From Sycobia sp. Sy_11 (Eukaryota > Arthropoda > Insecta > Hymenoptera > Epichrysomallidae): 64,000 nt of DNA. Position numbers and translations under genes: made by a program. Position 1 is the stretch's first letter. The number at the start of each line of letters is the position of its first letter. Location of the stretch: assembly GCA_018907035.1 (NCBI GenBank), contig JACCIC010000225.1, forward strand, positions 124,001-188,000, written 5' to 3'. Under the pieces are notes generated by a model, which did no database searches, was not told the origin of the DNA, and saw nothing but the letters and a program-made list of their open reading frames with translations. Below, in pieces: positions 49,718 to 61,680 of this stretch.

Positions 49718-52700
49718 CAGAACACCATATATACAATAAATATTAATTAGTAATCAGTAATTAGCAATCTTAGTGCTAGGTGAAGCCTTAATTAGATGTT
49801 TTTATCTATCGTTGACCAGATCCCGACCAACGCTGGATTCAATAATTTATTTAGCTATAAACTATTTTTTTAGCATTCCATAATAATGTTTTTTGCATAG
49901 GAAGTCCATTTGATTCTAAATCTACTTTTATTTTATAAATAGAAATAAAAATAGAATAAGTTAGAATTCTGAATGGAATAATTAGTAACTTTTGAAAAAC
50001 TATTAGGAGTGTGAATAAGTCTTTCCCGTTTTTTGTAAGAGATGGCGCCACCAATACTGTGCGAGTATTCAATGGTTACATATGTCATAATCAAAGCTTA
50101 TTCATATGTCAACAATTCCATACTAACACATTAGTTAAAATTTTTTCGCATCATAAATTTTTGATATCGTGAAAATGTCGAAATTTGAGCCGAGTCGACG
50201 TCATTTGCGGGAAGTTTCACTTTATTGGTTCAATTTGAAGAAATCTGCTGCCGAGACGCATCGAATGCTTCAGGAGGCTTATGGAGAAGGTTGTGTCGAT
50301 GATTCAAGTGTTCGCGGATGGTTTCGACGCTTCAAAAGCGGTGATTTCGACGTGGAAGACAAGGAGCGTTCCGGGCGGCCGCAAATCTTTGAAGATCGAG
50401 AATTGGCGACTTTGCTTGATGAAGATTCTTGTCAAACGCAAGAAGAACTTGCTGAAGCATTGGGAGTTGACCGAACAACCATTTCCAAGCGTTTGAAAGC
50501 CATGGGAATGATCCAAAAGCAAGGAAATTGGGTGCCGTACGAACTGAAGCTGAGAGACGTCGAACGGCGTTTTTTCACTTGCGAACAGCTGCTTCAGCGA
50601 CATAAAAGAAAGGGTTTTCTGCATCGTATCGTGACTGGCGATGAAAAGTGGATACGTTACGATAATCCGAAGCGAAGAAAATCATGGGGACTACCCGGCC
50701 ATGCATCATCATCGACGGCCAAGCCAAATATTCATGGCGCCAAGCTCATGCTCTGTATATGGTGGGACCAGCTAGGTGTGGTTTACTATAAGCTTCTGAA
50801 ACCGAATGAAAGGATCACAGGCGAGGTCTATCGACGACAATTGATGCGTTTGAGCCGCGCACTGCGACAAAAACGGCCACAATACTCCGACAGGCACGAC
50901 AAAGTTATTTTGCAACATGACAATGCTCGCCCACATGTTGCACCGCCGGTGAAAACATACTTAGAAACGCTCAAATGGGAAGTCCTACCCCACCCGCCGT
51001 ATAGTCCAGACGTTGCTCCGTCTGATTACCATCTCTTCAGATCGATGACGCATGGCCTGGCTGACCAGCACTTCCATTCCTACGAGGAAGCCAAAAAATG
51101 GGTGGATGACTGGATAGAGGCCAAACCAGTTGAATTTTTTCGCAACGGGATTCGTATGTTGCCAGAAAGATGGGAAAAATTTGTAGCTAGCGATGGCCAA
51201 TACTTTCAATAATTCATTTGTAACCATTTTTTCACAATAAAGGCTCAAAATTTGAAAAAAAACGGGAAAGACTTATTCACATACCTGATACATATTGAGT
51301 AATTATAATTATTAACGAACTTTCAACAGATTATAATATTTATCATCAAAAATTATTTTATTAAATTTATTACTTTATTTCTTAACGTATCTAAATAATC
51401 CATTAAGTATTTGAAATGTTTTTAACCTTTTGCATTGCACTTCATCTTCAAGAGAATTTAAACGAAAAGTATACTTAACTCAAAAATTTTCTAGAAGAGT
51501 CATTTCTTTTTTTACTTTTAAGTTGGAAGCAAGATGCTTTAAAATAATATGTATAGTCAATAATTGTAATAGTTTTTTTCTTACGCTATGTATGATGGAA
51601 ATCGGTGAAAAATATATTTACAAAATATAAAACAGGTGAATATCTACTCACACATTTCTGACAGAGTCTGCGTATGTACGTGCAAGCACTATTTTTCGTA
51701 TTTGTAAAGTTGGGGGATTTTCAACGACACTAATCGTTCCTGCAACTACTCTTATGTCTTCATAATCAATCCTATTAATAATTTTTGAGGCAATTTGTGC
51801 TGTAATAACAACCCATCTTGTATTATAGATGGTGCCATCACTGTATAAATAGTCGTCTTCTCCGGGTATCAGTTCTCTGGTAAACACAACAACCAAATTT
51901 GGATATACGCCTTGTTCAGCATCCACACCTCCAATGATTCGTCTTTCTAAACCTATATTCATTGAACAATTAATACCATGAATGTATTCTGTCGAACAAT
52001 GAAAATAACATTAATTATAAAATAAACTTTTTTTTTAATTTAAGGAATAATTAAATAACGTATTATAGTAAAAATACTTATAAAATTATTCTATAGTTAG
52101 TTTTAAAAACAATTAAAATTTCCGATGAATGATGCCAGAGTTTGCAGCTAGAGATCCATACTAACTATGCATCGAAATATGAAGCATCTAGAGTAGAAAT
52201 CTTTCGATCCCGCGAATCAGGGTCTGTACGAGTGCCGGAACAGGCCCTAATAAGGCGAGTATCCATGCGCGAATCAGGATAAGATCTGTATATACAGGAT
52301 CTACCTTGTTTAGCGTAAACGGCCACACATGTGCAAAACAAGCAACATATATTTGCAGTATAATCTAGCTTCTTTTTCTTGTGTTCTATACAGATATATC
52401 TGGATAAAATGAATTAAATGTGAATAATCAGGTATATAGCAGAAATAAATTTTTTTTTCCATGAAATAGATAAATTACAGTTTTTATATGTAATAATATT
52501 TAATATTCCTAAATAAATATCAAATACAAAATATTATATTTATGAAACAATTTTTTAATACATACGCAATAAAATATTTTGTATTACATATAGAGTTTTT
52601 AGGAGCATCAAATGTAATTACATAGGGAAAATTGAAACTTACCTATTTTATATAAAAAAATTTTTATTTCTACTATATACTTGATTATTCACATTATGCA

Positions 52701-55700
52701 TATATAATTCAATTGAACACAAGAAAACAAAGCTGTTTCACAAGTTTCCAGACTTTAAAAAACAGCAATAAATTTTTCTTAGTAATTCATTTACTTGCTT
52801 CAAAATAGTCTTCTTCTGAGCCAATACAAACTTTATCATATTCGAACAGCATATGAAAGGACTTTCTCATGTCGTTGAATGGAATAATCTTCAAAATGGT
52901 GGTCGTTGTCTTTCGGATGTTCTCGATGTCCCTGTAATCCTGTTCTTAAATCGCCAATTGGAATTTACCGAATAAATAAAAGTCACTTCACGAGCTTCCA
53001 CTGTCATAATATTCTGGCCGAAAACGACGAATACGGGCAAGAAAACGCTTCATAGCACCATGTTAACACACGACAATAACCGTTTAGCCAGATGATACGA
53101 ATTCCTATTGAATAATGCCCTTGGAATCGTAGAAGGCGATGAGCAATGTTTTGATTTTCGATTTTTTCAGGCGTGATTTTTTCGGTTTTGAGTCATTGGG
53201 GACTTTTCACTCGTGACATTGACGCTTGGATTCGGAATTAAATTGAAAACACAATGTGTTATCACCAGTTATGAAAGAATAAACATAGTTTTTCCTTTAG
53301 GTCCCTTTTAGGTTCTTTAATAATGTCATTAAAATGTTGAGTTCGAAGCGCTTTTTGTGCCTCAGGTCCATTTGTATGCAACAAAGCGTAAACAAGTTTT
53401 TCAGATGCCCAAATGCTCGTTCAAAATGCGATGAATCGATGCTGCTAACAAACCTAATTCCACTTTTATGTAATGACCGACGATTTCAGCTCGTCTTTGA
53501 AACCCCGAAACTACTCATTAATTGTTGCACGAGATAAATAGTCACTACCATAAACTTGTTACATCATTTGATGTGTTTCACTTTTAAATAAAACTTGATA
53601 TTAGCTCTTTGCATAATGCTCATTTTCCGACCAACAAACAGAACACCCTATCTCTTAAGATATAATAACTTAGCTTCTATTCATCCAAATGTCGTGAAAT
53701 TTCGGCTCAATGTAAATAGAAAATTCCCTTTTGAACGTGCATGATTACAAACAGCTGGCGTCATTGGTTAACCCCCTGGTTAAAAATTATGGCGAAGTTT
53801 GAAACAGACCTTGCAGTACATTGATTGTCACTAGTGTCGCTGTCACTCGGACTTACAGGCAGTGTATACATACCCTGATTCGAGCATGGGTATGTGCGTT
53901 ATAAAGGGCCGATATAGGATGTCTGTCTCCCGCTTTTAGAGTTTTATGCCTAGTACGCATAAAATGATTTCTACTTGGAATATTAAGATTTTGCTACTAG
54001 CTAAAATTATTTTTTATAAAAATCCAATATTTTCACAATATTTAACTAATACGAGATGATGACAAAAAAATATGAAATTCAATCTTTTATTACTCCTAAA
54101 TAATTTAATTACTTTTGACGCTGCAATTTCGTTAAAGAATAAATCATTTACTTGTTAAATAATATAATCCAAAATATTTTAAATATATGTTATGTGAAAT
54201 ACATGATTTTATTTTTGGTGATATAAGTGAATTTAAACATACTATTTATGAATGATTTCATTTCCGTAAGATAAGCTTTCATCATATAACAGATATTTTT
54301 GGTTAATATTTTCGCTATTTAAGAAAAAAAATCTGTATGCAATACATGATTTTTTTAAACGGATTAAAATTCATAATATGCGAATAAGATAGTAAACTTG
54401 CCTAACTATTTTACTATTGTTAAGCGTTTTCCAGATATCTAATCTGTACACGGCTCTTGAAGTTTCTGATTATTTGACTACTAATATTAACAATCGAAAA
54501 TAATTTAGAATGAATAATACAAATGCGTTTTGTATACTCCGTATGAGCATTTTATTTTATAATCGCACGTATTATTTTATCAATAAAACAACTTCCAAAT
54601 CAGCGAATTTGTTATAAAATCACTGCTTTACGCAACAATATTATAGATTTAAATGGAAATATCGATATAAAAGTAAATAGAATAATGAATGTAATTCTCC
54701 ACTCGCTTTTCAAATACGTTACATCTTAGTAGCGCCCCTGCAAAAATAATTAATTCTTTCCCGTACTAATTCAGTTATTTTAAGCATTTACATCTATTAG
54801 ACTTAATTGCTATTATAGTGCATCTTTTTTATACGTTTCCTACTATGTATACATGTATTCAAAAAATAAAAAATTAAATTTTCTTTAGAATGTTTATACG
54901 TTTATCTTTCTAGCGTTATGTCTGGGTTTTGGGCGATCGGCACACATAGATGTAAAATAGCTTTCTTCAATCAACTCAAAAATATATAAATATATTTAAC
55001 AAATAATTGATAAAGAGTAATTATAAAACGGAAGCTTTCTGTTCTATGGTCCAATAATTCTCGGATGCTTCCTCCCTTTCTCTCCCTCTCTCTCTCTCTC
55101 TTTTTCTCTCTCTCCCTCTCTCTGTCTGTGTGCCTCACACACTCTACTATATTTGAGTATATAGAAGACATATTTGTATTTATGGCATAAATGTATAAAC
55201 GGAAAGGGGTAAAATTGATTTGGAAAAATAAATAATGATTTTGAAAATATAAGAAAATTCATCTTTCAATTTGATTAGAGTAGTATGCCAAACAGATATA
55301 TAAAAATGTATTAAAAGATCATATCAAAGTAGTTTGTGTTCAGCTACCAACTGTGTAAGAAGATTTACGAGTAACTACATTGATCTGTAATTAAAGTATT
55401 ATGAATTATCTGTAGTTATGAATATTTATTATACAGTTTTGGTCACTTCTAATTTAAGATATTTGCACTTAATTATCAATCTTCTTACGCAGCCCTTTAC
55501 TAAATATGAAATTCTTTAAAATAATATTTTATAAATTTATACACAGCCATTATAATTATCGTATCATCATTACGGTGATATCTATGGAAAATAGCTGCAC
55601 CATTTAATATTCTAGATAAAAATATCGCAACAATATTATATAAAATAATGCTGCAATATTTCTCTTGTATTACATAATTATATTGTAATATTGAATAATA

Positions 55701-55979
55701 ATGTAGCTATCTTGCTGCTATGACACTACAATATATAACTTTTTATAGATTTTCAATTTCTACTTCTATCAATGCTGTTAACTAAATGTGAGTAATATCT
55801 TCGAACCATGAAACATAATTTTCCAATATTTTTAGTTATGTGAATTATTAATTATAATTTCAGATTTGTAAACATAATACAGAATGAACGAATGACATAA
55901 ATTTTTATGGAAGATTATATAAACACTTACGTGCATGTGCAATAGTTAAAATAGACAAGAAAATCAGTTTCAGCTTCAT
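48870..55979 (-). CDS. Locus D: secreted S1 serine-protease homologue, catalytic triad absent
   Basis: Exons 55931-55979, 51652-51946, 49323-49653 and 48870-49034 join in phases 1, 2 and 0 into an open frame of 279 residues. All introns are GT-AG; the exon-2 donor is GTGAGT. The product has a 16-residue signal peptide (MKLKLIFLSILTIAHA), propeptide QRR, and the N-terminus IIGGVDAEQ. The His57 segment is RWVVITAQIAS, Asp102 is Asn (INLGLLKV) and Ser195 is Phe (GDFGGPV). Asp194 and one cysteine pair (SECL, FCTG) remain. It is clearly diverged from A to C and closest to E. Intron 2 carries an intact mariner and intron 1 a decayed one. Secretion is well supported. A non-enzymatic role is inference from the missing triad. 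Confidence 0.85.
49035..49322 (-). other. Locus D intron 3
   Basis: A 288-bp AT-rich intron, similar in length to intron 3 of A and C. No inserted element. Confidence 0.6.
49323..49653 (-). CDS. Locus D exon 3
   Basis: 331 bp, acceptor TTTACAG, donor GTAAGT. It encodes LGRSINLGLLKVDSAFIYN, SVVIVGFGATT in place of the GWG motif, VLQVIEDRVMLYSECL and YNFCTGS, ending GPSF. A microsatellite (AT, about 49678-49717) lies just outside in intron 2. Confidence 0.8.
50003..51288 (+). mobile_element. Mariner element with intact ends and transposase
   Basis: It is 1286 bp between TA dinucleotides (50001-50002 and 51289-51290). The terminal inverted repeats share GTGAATAAGTCTTTCCCG followed by a T-run, with a few mismatches at the outer tips (TTAGGAGT versus TCAGGTAT). 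It lies in intron 2 of gene D in the antisense direction. The terminal repeats, length and complete frame make it the youngest-looking transposon in the window. Confidence 0.92.
50169..51212 (+). CDS. Mariner transposase (DD34D), apparently intact
   Basis: This 347-residue frame matches the usual mariner transposase length. The N-terminal paired helix-turn-helix region spans roughly residues 10-110 (HLREVSLYWFNLKKSAAETH and LGVDRTTISKRLKAMG). The linker motif WVPYELK is at 121-127 (usual form WVPHEL). Catalytic Asp residues are at 158 (VTGDEKW), 251 (QHDNARPH) and 286 (YSPDVAPSD), with exactly 34 residues between the second and third, the DD34D signature. The protein ends LPERWEKFVASDGQYF. 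A second Met two codons in (MSKFEP) is an equally plausible start. Such enzymes cut and paste their element at TA sites. Activity is not shown by sequence alone. Confidence 0.93.
   Translation: MKMSKFEPSRRHLREVSLYWFNLKKSAAETHRMLQEAYGEGCVDDSSVRGWFRRFKSGDFDVEDKERSGRPQIFEDRELATLLDEDSCQTQEELAEALGVDRTTISKRLKAMGMIQKQGNWVPYELKLRDVERRFFTCEQLLQRHKRKGFLHRIVTGDEKWIRYDNPKRRKSWGLPGHASSSTAKPNIHGAKLMLCIWWDQLGVVYYKLLKPNERITGEVYRRQLMRLSRALRQKRPQYSDRHDKVILQHDNARPHVAPPVKTYLETLKWEVLPHPPYSPDVAPSDYHLFRSMTHGLADQHFHSYEEAKKWVDDWIEAKPVEFFRNGIRMLPERWEKFVASDGQYFQ
51289..51651 (-). other. Locus D intron 2, remainder
   Basis: AT-rich intron between the mariner and exon 2. No other signal seen. Confidence 0.55.
51652..51946 (-). 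CDS. Locus D exon 2 (activation site; no His57)
   Basis: 295 bp, acceptor GGTTTAG, donor GTGAGT. It encodes QRR|IIGGVDAEQGVYPNL, YSDGTIYNTRWVVITAQIAS (no His, no C42 or C58), IRVVAGTISVVENPP and ARTYADSVRNV. Confidence 0.8.
51947..52780 (-). other. Locus D intron 1, unassigned
   Basis: A moderately GC-rich patch at 52130-52330 (ATCCCGCGAATCAGGG, ATGCGCGAATCAGG repeated) stands out from AT-rich surroundings. I could not assign it to an element. Confidence 0.45.
52785..53830 (-). mobile_element. Decayed mariner element, minus strand
   Basis: Minus-strand pieces in order: MSIMQRANIKFYLKVKH (start), LMSSFGVSKTS, FERAFGHLKNLF, ITGDNTLCFQFNSESKRQ (catalytic GDE changed to GDN), SRLKKSKIKTLLIAFYDSKG, KRFLARIRRFRPEY. 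Many frame changes and stops. It is a different lineage from the other mariners here. Confidence 0.7.
53830..55930 (-). other. Locus D intron 1, AT-rich, with (CT)n tract
   Basis: A CT-rich microsatellite of about 52 bases (55076-55128) accounts for the arginine/glutamate-rich open frames on the minus strand, which I reject as genes. The rest has no coding potential. Confidence 0.6.
55931..55979 (-). CDS. Locus D exon 1 (signal peptide)
   Basis: MKLKLIFLSILTIAHA, donor GTAAGT in phase 1; one codon shorter than A. The A-H-A end is a good signal-peptidase site. Confidence 0.8.
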
Positions 55980-56009
55980 TTTAATAATGGGTGATAAATG
56001 ATATTTCAC

Positions 56010-56065
56010 TCTAAACTTATATATTTATGAATCCGATAACAGATGTTCCACATCTGATAAGAAAC
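56010..56065 (-). promoter_or_regulatory. Proximal promoter of locus D (TATA plus GATA motifs)
   Basis: Minus strand: AATATATAAG at 56016-56025, GTTATC at 56035-56040 and CTTATCA at 56055-56061, in the same order as at locus A. Between the two GATA motifs is a 7-bp inverted repeat (CAGATGT-TCC-ACATCTG, 56040-56056) found only here; its arms contain E-box-like CANNTG cores. Confidence 0.5.
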
Positions 56066-58400
56066 TGTGAGAAATAATAAAAAACTCATTTCTGATATTT
56101 TATGTACACTTTTTACGTTTTTATTAAAAATTGTGCAATCTATTTCATTATATTTAATTATTCGACTGAAATTTCAAAAATACTATTTTTCCAGTGGTAT
56201 ATGCAATGTTTATATATTACAGTAATAGAACAGCGTTCCTAAGTATCCATACTCAATTTTTTTTTATTTATAGTTACATTTTTTGTGGTACTAACGACGA
56301 ATATTTAGTTTTAATGACAAAAGCCGATCAAAAATCTTTTTAAAATATATATTTTCTGTTTTATATATTTTTGTTCCATCATTTATATTTTCGAAAAAAT
56401 CACAATGAAAAGTATTGTGAACCTAAAACTAACCAAAAATTGTATTCATACTTCAGAACTTATCGGCTATTCTATTGATAACACATTCTATAACACAACC
56501 ACGCATACTGTCGGCGCTTTAGAATAACCTCAGATATAATATCAAAAGAATGCCAGGAATTTTTGTATGTAAAAATTGTACAGAAAATAGTAACGACAAC
56601 TAAAATTTGCATTGAAAATATTTTTATAAATTATTCTTTTTCTCGACATAATTTCGAAAACTGACAATTTTATGATTAATAGTCGAGAAACATCCAATTT
56701 ATGTCATGAGCAAGGGGTGTTAATTCAGTTTTCGTCCAAAGATATTACGGCATTTAAAAAAAAAATTAATATATGCAATTTTATCAAGATCCAGTAAATG
56801 GACTGTTGTACCCTTTGGGACAGGAACGCCAAGGGTCTGGCCCCTAGTCCAGCGATGTCATGCGGGGGAGGGTCCTATTTTATGCAGTCCCGTGTATTCT
56901 TTTATGCCGCGCTGCGATCCAATAAGCTATTCGATAATAACTCTTAGTTTTCGGTTCAAAAAGCATCCATAGATCCTTCATTCCTTGAATAGTCTTGGTT
57001 CTGTCTAGTTCTCTGGAGATTCCTCTAGCACGGTTTGAAAAAAACCTAGCTGCCTCGTTTATTTTTCAGAGTGCCGATCCGAAAGGAAAGTTTCACAGAG
57101 GAGAATGGTGTAGAAGTTTCCCACTATCTTCACCACCTTCAGAATCGTCCTAAAATGATATCTTTATATTATTTATATTAGGCACCTAAATTATAACTTA
57201 ATGTTACCAGACTCTCTTAGAACTGCTCCGTAAAACACCTTAGGGTCATTTTCGATAAGGTATATACTTGGCTGAAATTCAATCAAACTACTAGAGTGAA
57301 ATTTCTCGGTGCCTTTGTCGTGTTTAGACCGTTCTTCTACAATCGTAAAATTTATTCCGACACTAAACCCCGCACGTTCAAATAAATAATCGGTTAATTT
57401 TTTACCTATACAATCACAAACTGGGGTTCCGCTCCTCCAGGCCAACTCAAAATACTTCCAGGTACGTTCATAAGACTACTCCGTGCTTTTCTTGTTAACC
57501 CGTGGTATTTCCATAATTCTATTATGCAAATGGAACTCAACTATGCCCCTCTCACAACAGTAACAACAACGTACGCCCATAATTTCCGCACTGCCAAAGC
57601 ACCCCAATCCCAGCATATTAGTCATCTGCACTTATGCTTCTAAATCTTAAGATCGAATCAAAAACAGTACAACTTTATGTGCTCAAGTAACCGCTTAAAC
57701 ATAAATTTAAAACATAATTTTAAAGCATAATTTTCCACAAAAAACACCCCTCACATCCATCCCCGCCCTCATATGCGCGTTCGCATACACACATATGAAA
57801 ACACACTCCCATGCGTGCGCGAGCGTGCACGCGCAGCTTCTAAAATGAAAAATCTTTGAATTTAGTATTTTGGCTTGAGAAGGTATGTCTAATAGGTAGG
57901 TATCCCATATAACCTGGTACTAATACCAAGTAACACTGCAAATTCTTCCTCCTTATATAAAAAGAGACAAAAAGGATGAAGATTCATTCTCGTTGAAAAT
58001 CGTCGAGCAACATAGTGGTAATAGATTTATGCTTCACCTTAAAGCCGTACTATCAGCCGTTCGACACAAATTGAACCTGATATTGTATCGCGATTCAGTA
58101 GCCCTTTACAAAGACGACAATCGATTACATCGGTATGAACCATTTACGATCATTTCTTTACAACGAGAATGAAACTGCTACCTCGTGTATAACAAGCGCA
58201 CTTTTTAGCTGATAAAACTAGATATTCCTGGAAAAGTAAGCTTTTTGTAGCGAAGGTGCGATCTGGCTGCAAGTTTTTCAATACATGTTTCTTGTGCGCA
58301 GAAAAGCAATAACTGGTGTGCAAATTATAATGATAATGCACAGTAAAATATTTTAGTATTCATGAAATGAAATAATATTTTATAAAATACATATTTAGTT
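56066..58400. other. Intergenic between loci D and E, unassigned
   Basis: 56800-57640 is more GC-rich and holds an 84-residue minus-strand frame (57191-57445; AWRSGTPVCDCIGKKLT) without a family I recognise. It may be a retrotransposon remnant. 57770-57835 is a CA/CG-rich run. 57960-58340 is another moderately GC-rich stretch with short broken frames. Confidence 0.4.
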
Positions 58401-58413
58401 AATAGAAAAATAT

Positions 58414-58463
<50 letters not shown>

Positions 58464-59410
58464 CGAAATTAAATTAAAGTATGTATTAACGAAAATTATA
58501 TTTTTTTAAATAATATATAATTGAATTAATCGGTCGTATCATTGTCAGAAAATTTATTGCAACTACACATAAAAATGTAAGTTTAATGCAAACCAGAAAA
58601 GAAACGTAAATGCACTTAGGTTTTCACAGTGGAGGTGACAAGACTAATCGAATTCAGTCATGAGCGGATGCACCGCAACCATTTTGGTGATACTGCGGAG
58701 AGACGAATGTTATAAATAAATTCGAAATTAAATAAATTAAAATATCTTTCATTTCATACAAAAATATTTTTTGTTGTTAAATGAATCAAGACATATTTTA
58801 TTTTACAATCTTAATTTTAATATTATTAAAATATTTTTTACAAAGTGTACAGCAAGTTTTCAATGAACTATATTAAATTATTCATTTGTCTCAACTCATT
58901 TCTCTCAAGATTTTCAAGCCTGCTAAAAACCTTGAATATTAAATTAATTTTATCTACAGTCAACTGAAATTGTTTTCAACATATATATTATGAAAATGAA
59001 ATGCGTTTTGGTTTTATGATAAAAAAGGAATATAGCATTTGAACAAAACCTAAATATTATATTTATTACACAACCTAAATATAGCTTTATATAGACATCA
59101 TAGTTAAAGTATTTTTTCTCTACCTTCTTTTGACTTGAAATTATACCTGTAAAACTGAAAATATGTTTTACTATATACTTACCTTCATTATAGGATTCTT
59201 TTATATATAATTCAACTTTGTAACATCGTAATTTAATTCCAAACGTTGCTTGAGTTAAGTAAATGTTTCAGTTAATATTCTTTTCTACAACCCTCTTCAT
59301 ATATATTTTAGACATCATAATTTCAATATCGATTAGTTATATAAACATTGTGTTTTTTATTAAATAAAATTTATGATGTATAATGTAATGATATATATGA
59401 TATAATGTAA

Positions 59411-59466
<56 letters not shown>
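58400..59466. other. AT-rich intergenic with (AT)n tracts
   Basis: (AT)n tracts lie at about 58418-58455 and 59412-59461. No gene. Confidence 0.6.
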
Positions 59467-60627
59467 TATAACTGAATAAATGCTGGGATATTTTATAATG
59501 ATCAAAGATGAAACAAAATCAAAAATTAGACTGAATTTTATTTTTAATGAATAATAATAAAAATGTACATAAGATATTAACCTTAGCAAAGACCAGGGAA
59601 GAATAATGGTCGCGCGCTCTCTTAGCGTTGTTTCGCCTCTCAATTCGGGCGATAAGCCCCACTCGCACCAATCGCAGCCCAAACTCATCGCGCAGCCGGA
59701 CGGTCGGTGAACCCAAGGTGGCAAACCATACTCGTCCCCTGATTTCGAAATTCTCGATATTTTCCAAAATCCAGAATACGACTTACTTCAAAATAAGTCT
59801 GTAGAAGGGCTTCTTTTAAGGAAAATATCAGAATTTCCCGTCACAGCACGGATCACTGCTTTTAGGAAGCATAACCTTTTACCTCTTTTGAAAACCTCAA
59901 CATTTTTCCAACAGCAAGTATTCGAATACCTTATTTGTATCACCGTATATAAGCCATTTTAAGGTAAAATGTTCGGTTTTCCCGTCACGGCACGGATCAA
60001 GCGTGTACCTTTGTACACAAAGGTCGGCCTATAACGTGAGTTCGGTCGCGTTGTGCAGTGCATCGGCATTCCATCATGTTCATCCATTCCTTCAAATTAT
60101 TTCATTTAATAATTTAATTTCACTCGAATCTTTCTTTTCTAGTCTTTGCTTTACACAAATTTTACAATCAAATATCATATTTTATTTCAACATCTTACTA
60201 GAACTTTCCACGCGTAACCGCTTGTCCGAGTTAACCGCTTATCAGATTTCCTTTGTGATTTCGAGCGCTGAGATCATATAATCAAACTATTAAGTTCGGT
60301 TTTTTATAGCGGTGACGCCGGTCGCAAACATAAACAGACGGAGTAACATTAGTTGCATTTTCTTACATCTACTCGAACTACAGCTATATTCAACGAAACC
60401 TTATTTTAGATAGATAAGTCTTGTTTATATAAATCTGACTCGATCATACGCACGCTTATGAAATTATTAACGAACTAATGTTACATCTATATAGAGTACT
60501 TGATGACGAAGCCGTTAAATCTCATATTATAATATACGAATCTTAAAACTAATAAATATTTCGCTAGTATAAATTCCACTTATTATTAAAAATTATAAAA
60601 TTAATAACATCGTCTCAGACCGTAACA
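59467..60627 (-). mobile_element. Solo LTR, copy 3 (TGTTACG family), minus strand
   Basis: Reading the minus strand it begins TGTTACGGTCTGAGACG (60627 downward) and ends CCCAGCATTTATTCAGTTATA near 59467, about 1160 bp. Inside, GCTTGATCCGTGCCGTGACGG (about 59980-60000) and GTGATCCGTGCTGTGACGG (about 59835-59855) are two copies of the same motif. CACCTTGGGTTCACCGACCG and CTGCGCGATGAG match copies 1 and 2. Open frames of 82-117 residues here are incidental. Confidence 0.62.
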
Positions 60628-61070
60628 TATATATACATATTATATATAGATATATATATATATATATACATATAATATACCTATATATAATATGTATATA
60701 TATATGTATATTGTAAAAGTATATTGATTTAAATTAATATGAGGAAATTTATATTATCATCCATATAGGAATTTATATATATATATATCTATATATATAT
60801 CTATATATATATATATATCTTTGAGCACAATGTTGAAATTTTTTATTAATGTTAAATCATTATTAAAATGTTTTATTATTCTTAAATTATTATTAAAACG
60901 TTTCATATTTATTAAAATTTGTAAAGACAAAGCGAGTGATAAATATAAATTTTAAAATTTTAGTAAAATAATTTGAATTGATAATATTTAACAAAGAAAA
61001 GTTTATTAAAATGAAATTTGAGTAAGTTTTTTGGTGACTCTTACGTGTGGAGCAGCAGGGTTGCTCCGGA
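60628..61070. other. AT-rich intergenic
   Basis: Imperfect palindromic AT repeats at 60628-60710 and 60775-60820. No gene. Confidence 0.55.
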
Positions 61071-61074
61071 GTCG

Positions 61075-61680
61075 TTATATCGTACGATCAGATAGATGCA
61101 AATCTATCTGAGGCCATTACAGATCTTGTGGAATATAATTCCTTGTAAATGAAGGCCACCTACGCATGATAAGTGTAACTCGTCATAATCGTTAGACAAA
61201 AAAGAGTATACTAAAATATATTGAATAATTTTATTAATAAATGAAATGCATTAATTTTAGAATTATAGAATTTTATCTGAAAACTAAAAACAAATTTAAA
61301 AAAAATGAAATTTAAAGTTCGTATCAACTGTTAAAAAAAAAGTTTTATATTATATTTTATTTAAGTAATGTGTTAATAAAAAAAATTAAATTTTTTAAAG
61401 GCATCTATTTAAAAAACCCAAAGCACTTTAAAAGTATTAAATTGAGATTTAATTTAAAAGATATTTAAAAATCTTCATTTGCCATTCGTTGTGTCCATGG
61501 AGACAATAATAAATAACGATTAGAAGTGGCTTCGCCAGCTGGAAATCTGTCCAGTTGGCAGATTGAAATTAGCCTTCTAGCTTATGCCTCATTTTCACTG
61601 TTATCATATTTTACTAATTAAATTGAGTTCAAAAGTAACTTTCCTTAGTATTTATTTATCCACCTTAACTCCTATCCAGA
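61075..61680. repeat. Dispersed repeat of about 600 bp, copy 2
   Basis: This matches 14372-14990 in the same orientation from TCGTACGATCAG to TTATTTATCCACC. Differences are spread along the length, so it is an old pair rather than a recent duplication. No coding frame. Confidence 0.6.

Noticed and set aside
49281..49736. 151-residue frame starting in an AT repeat
   Set aside because: Only 49323-49653 is exon 3 of locus D. The N-terminal IYIYIY part and the C-terminal tail are intron.
54971..55262. Arg/Glu-rich open frames on the minus strand
   Set aside because: They are translations of a (CT)n microsatellite at 55076-55128, with no conserved flanking sequence.
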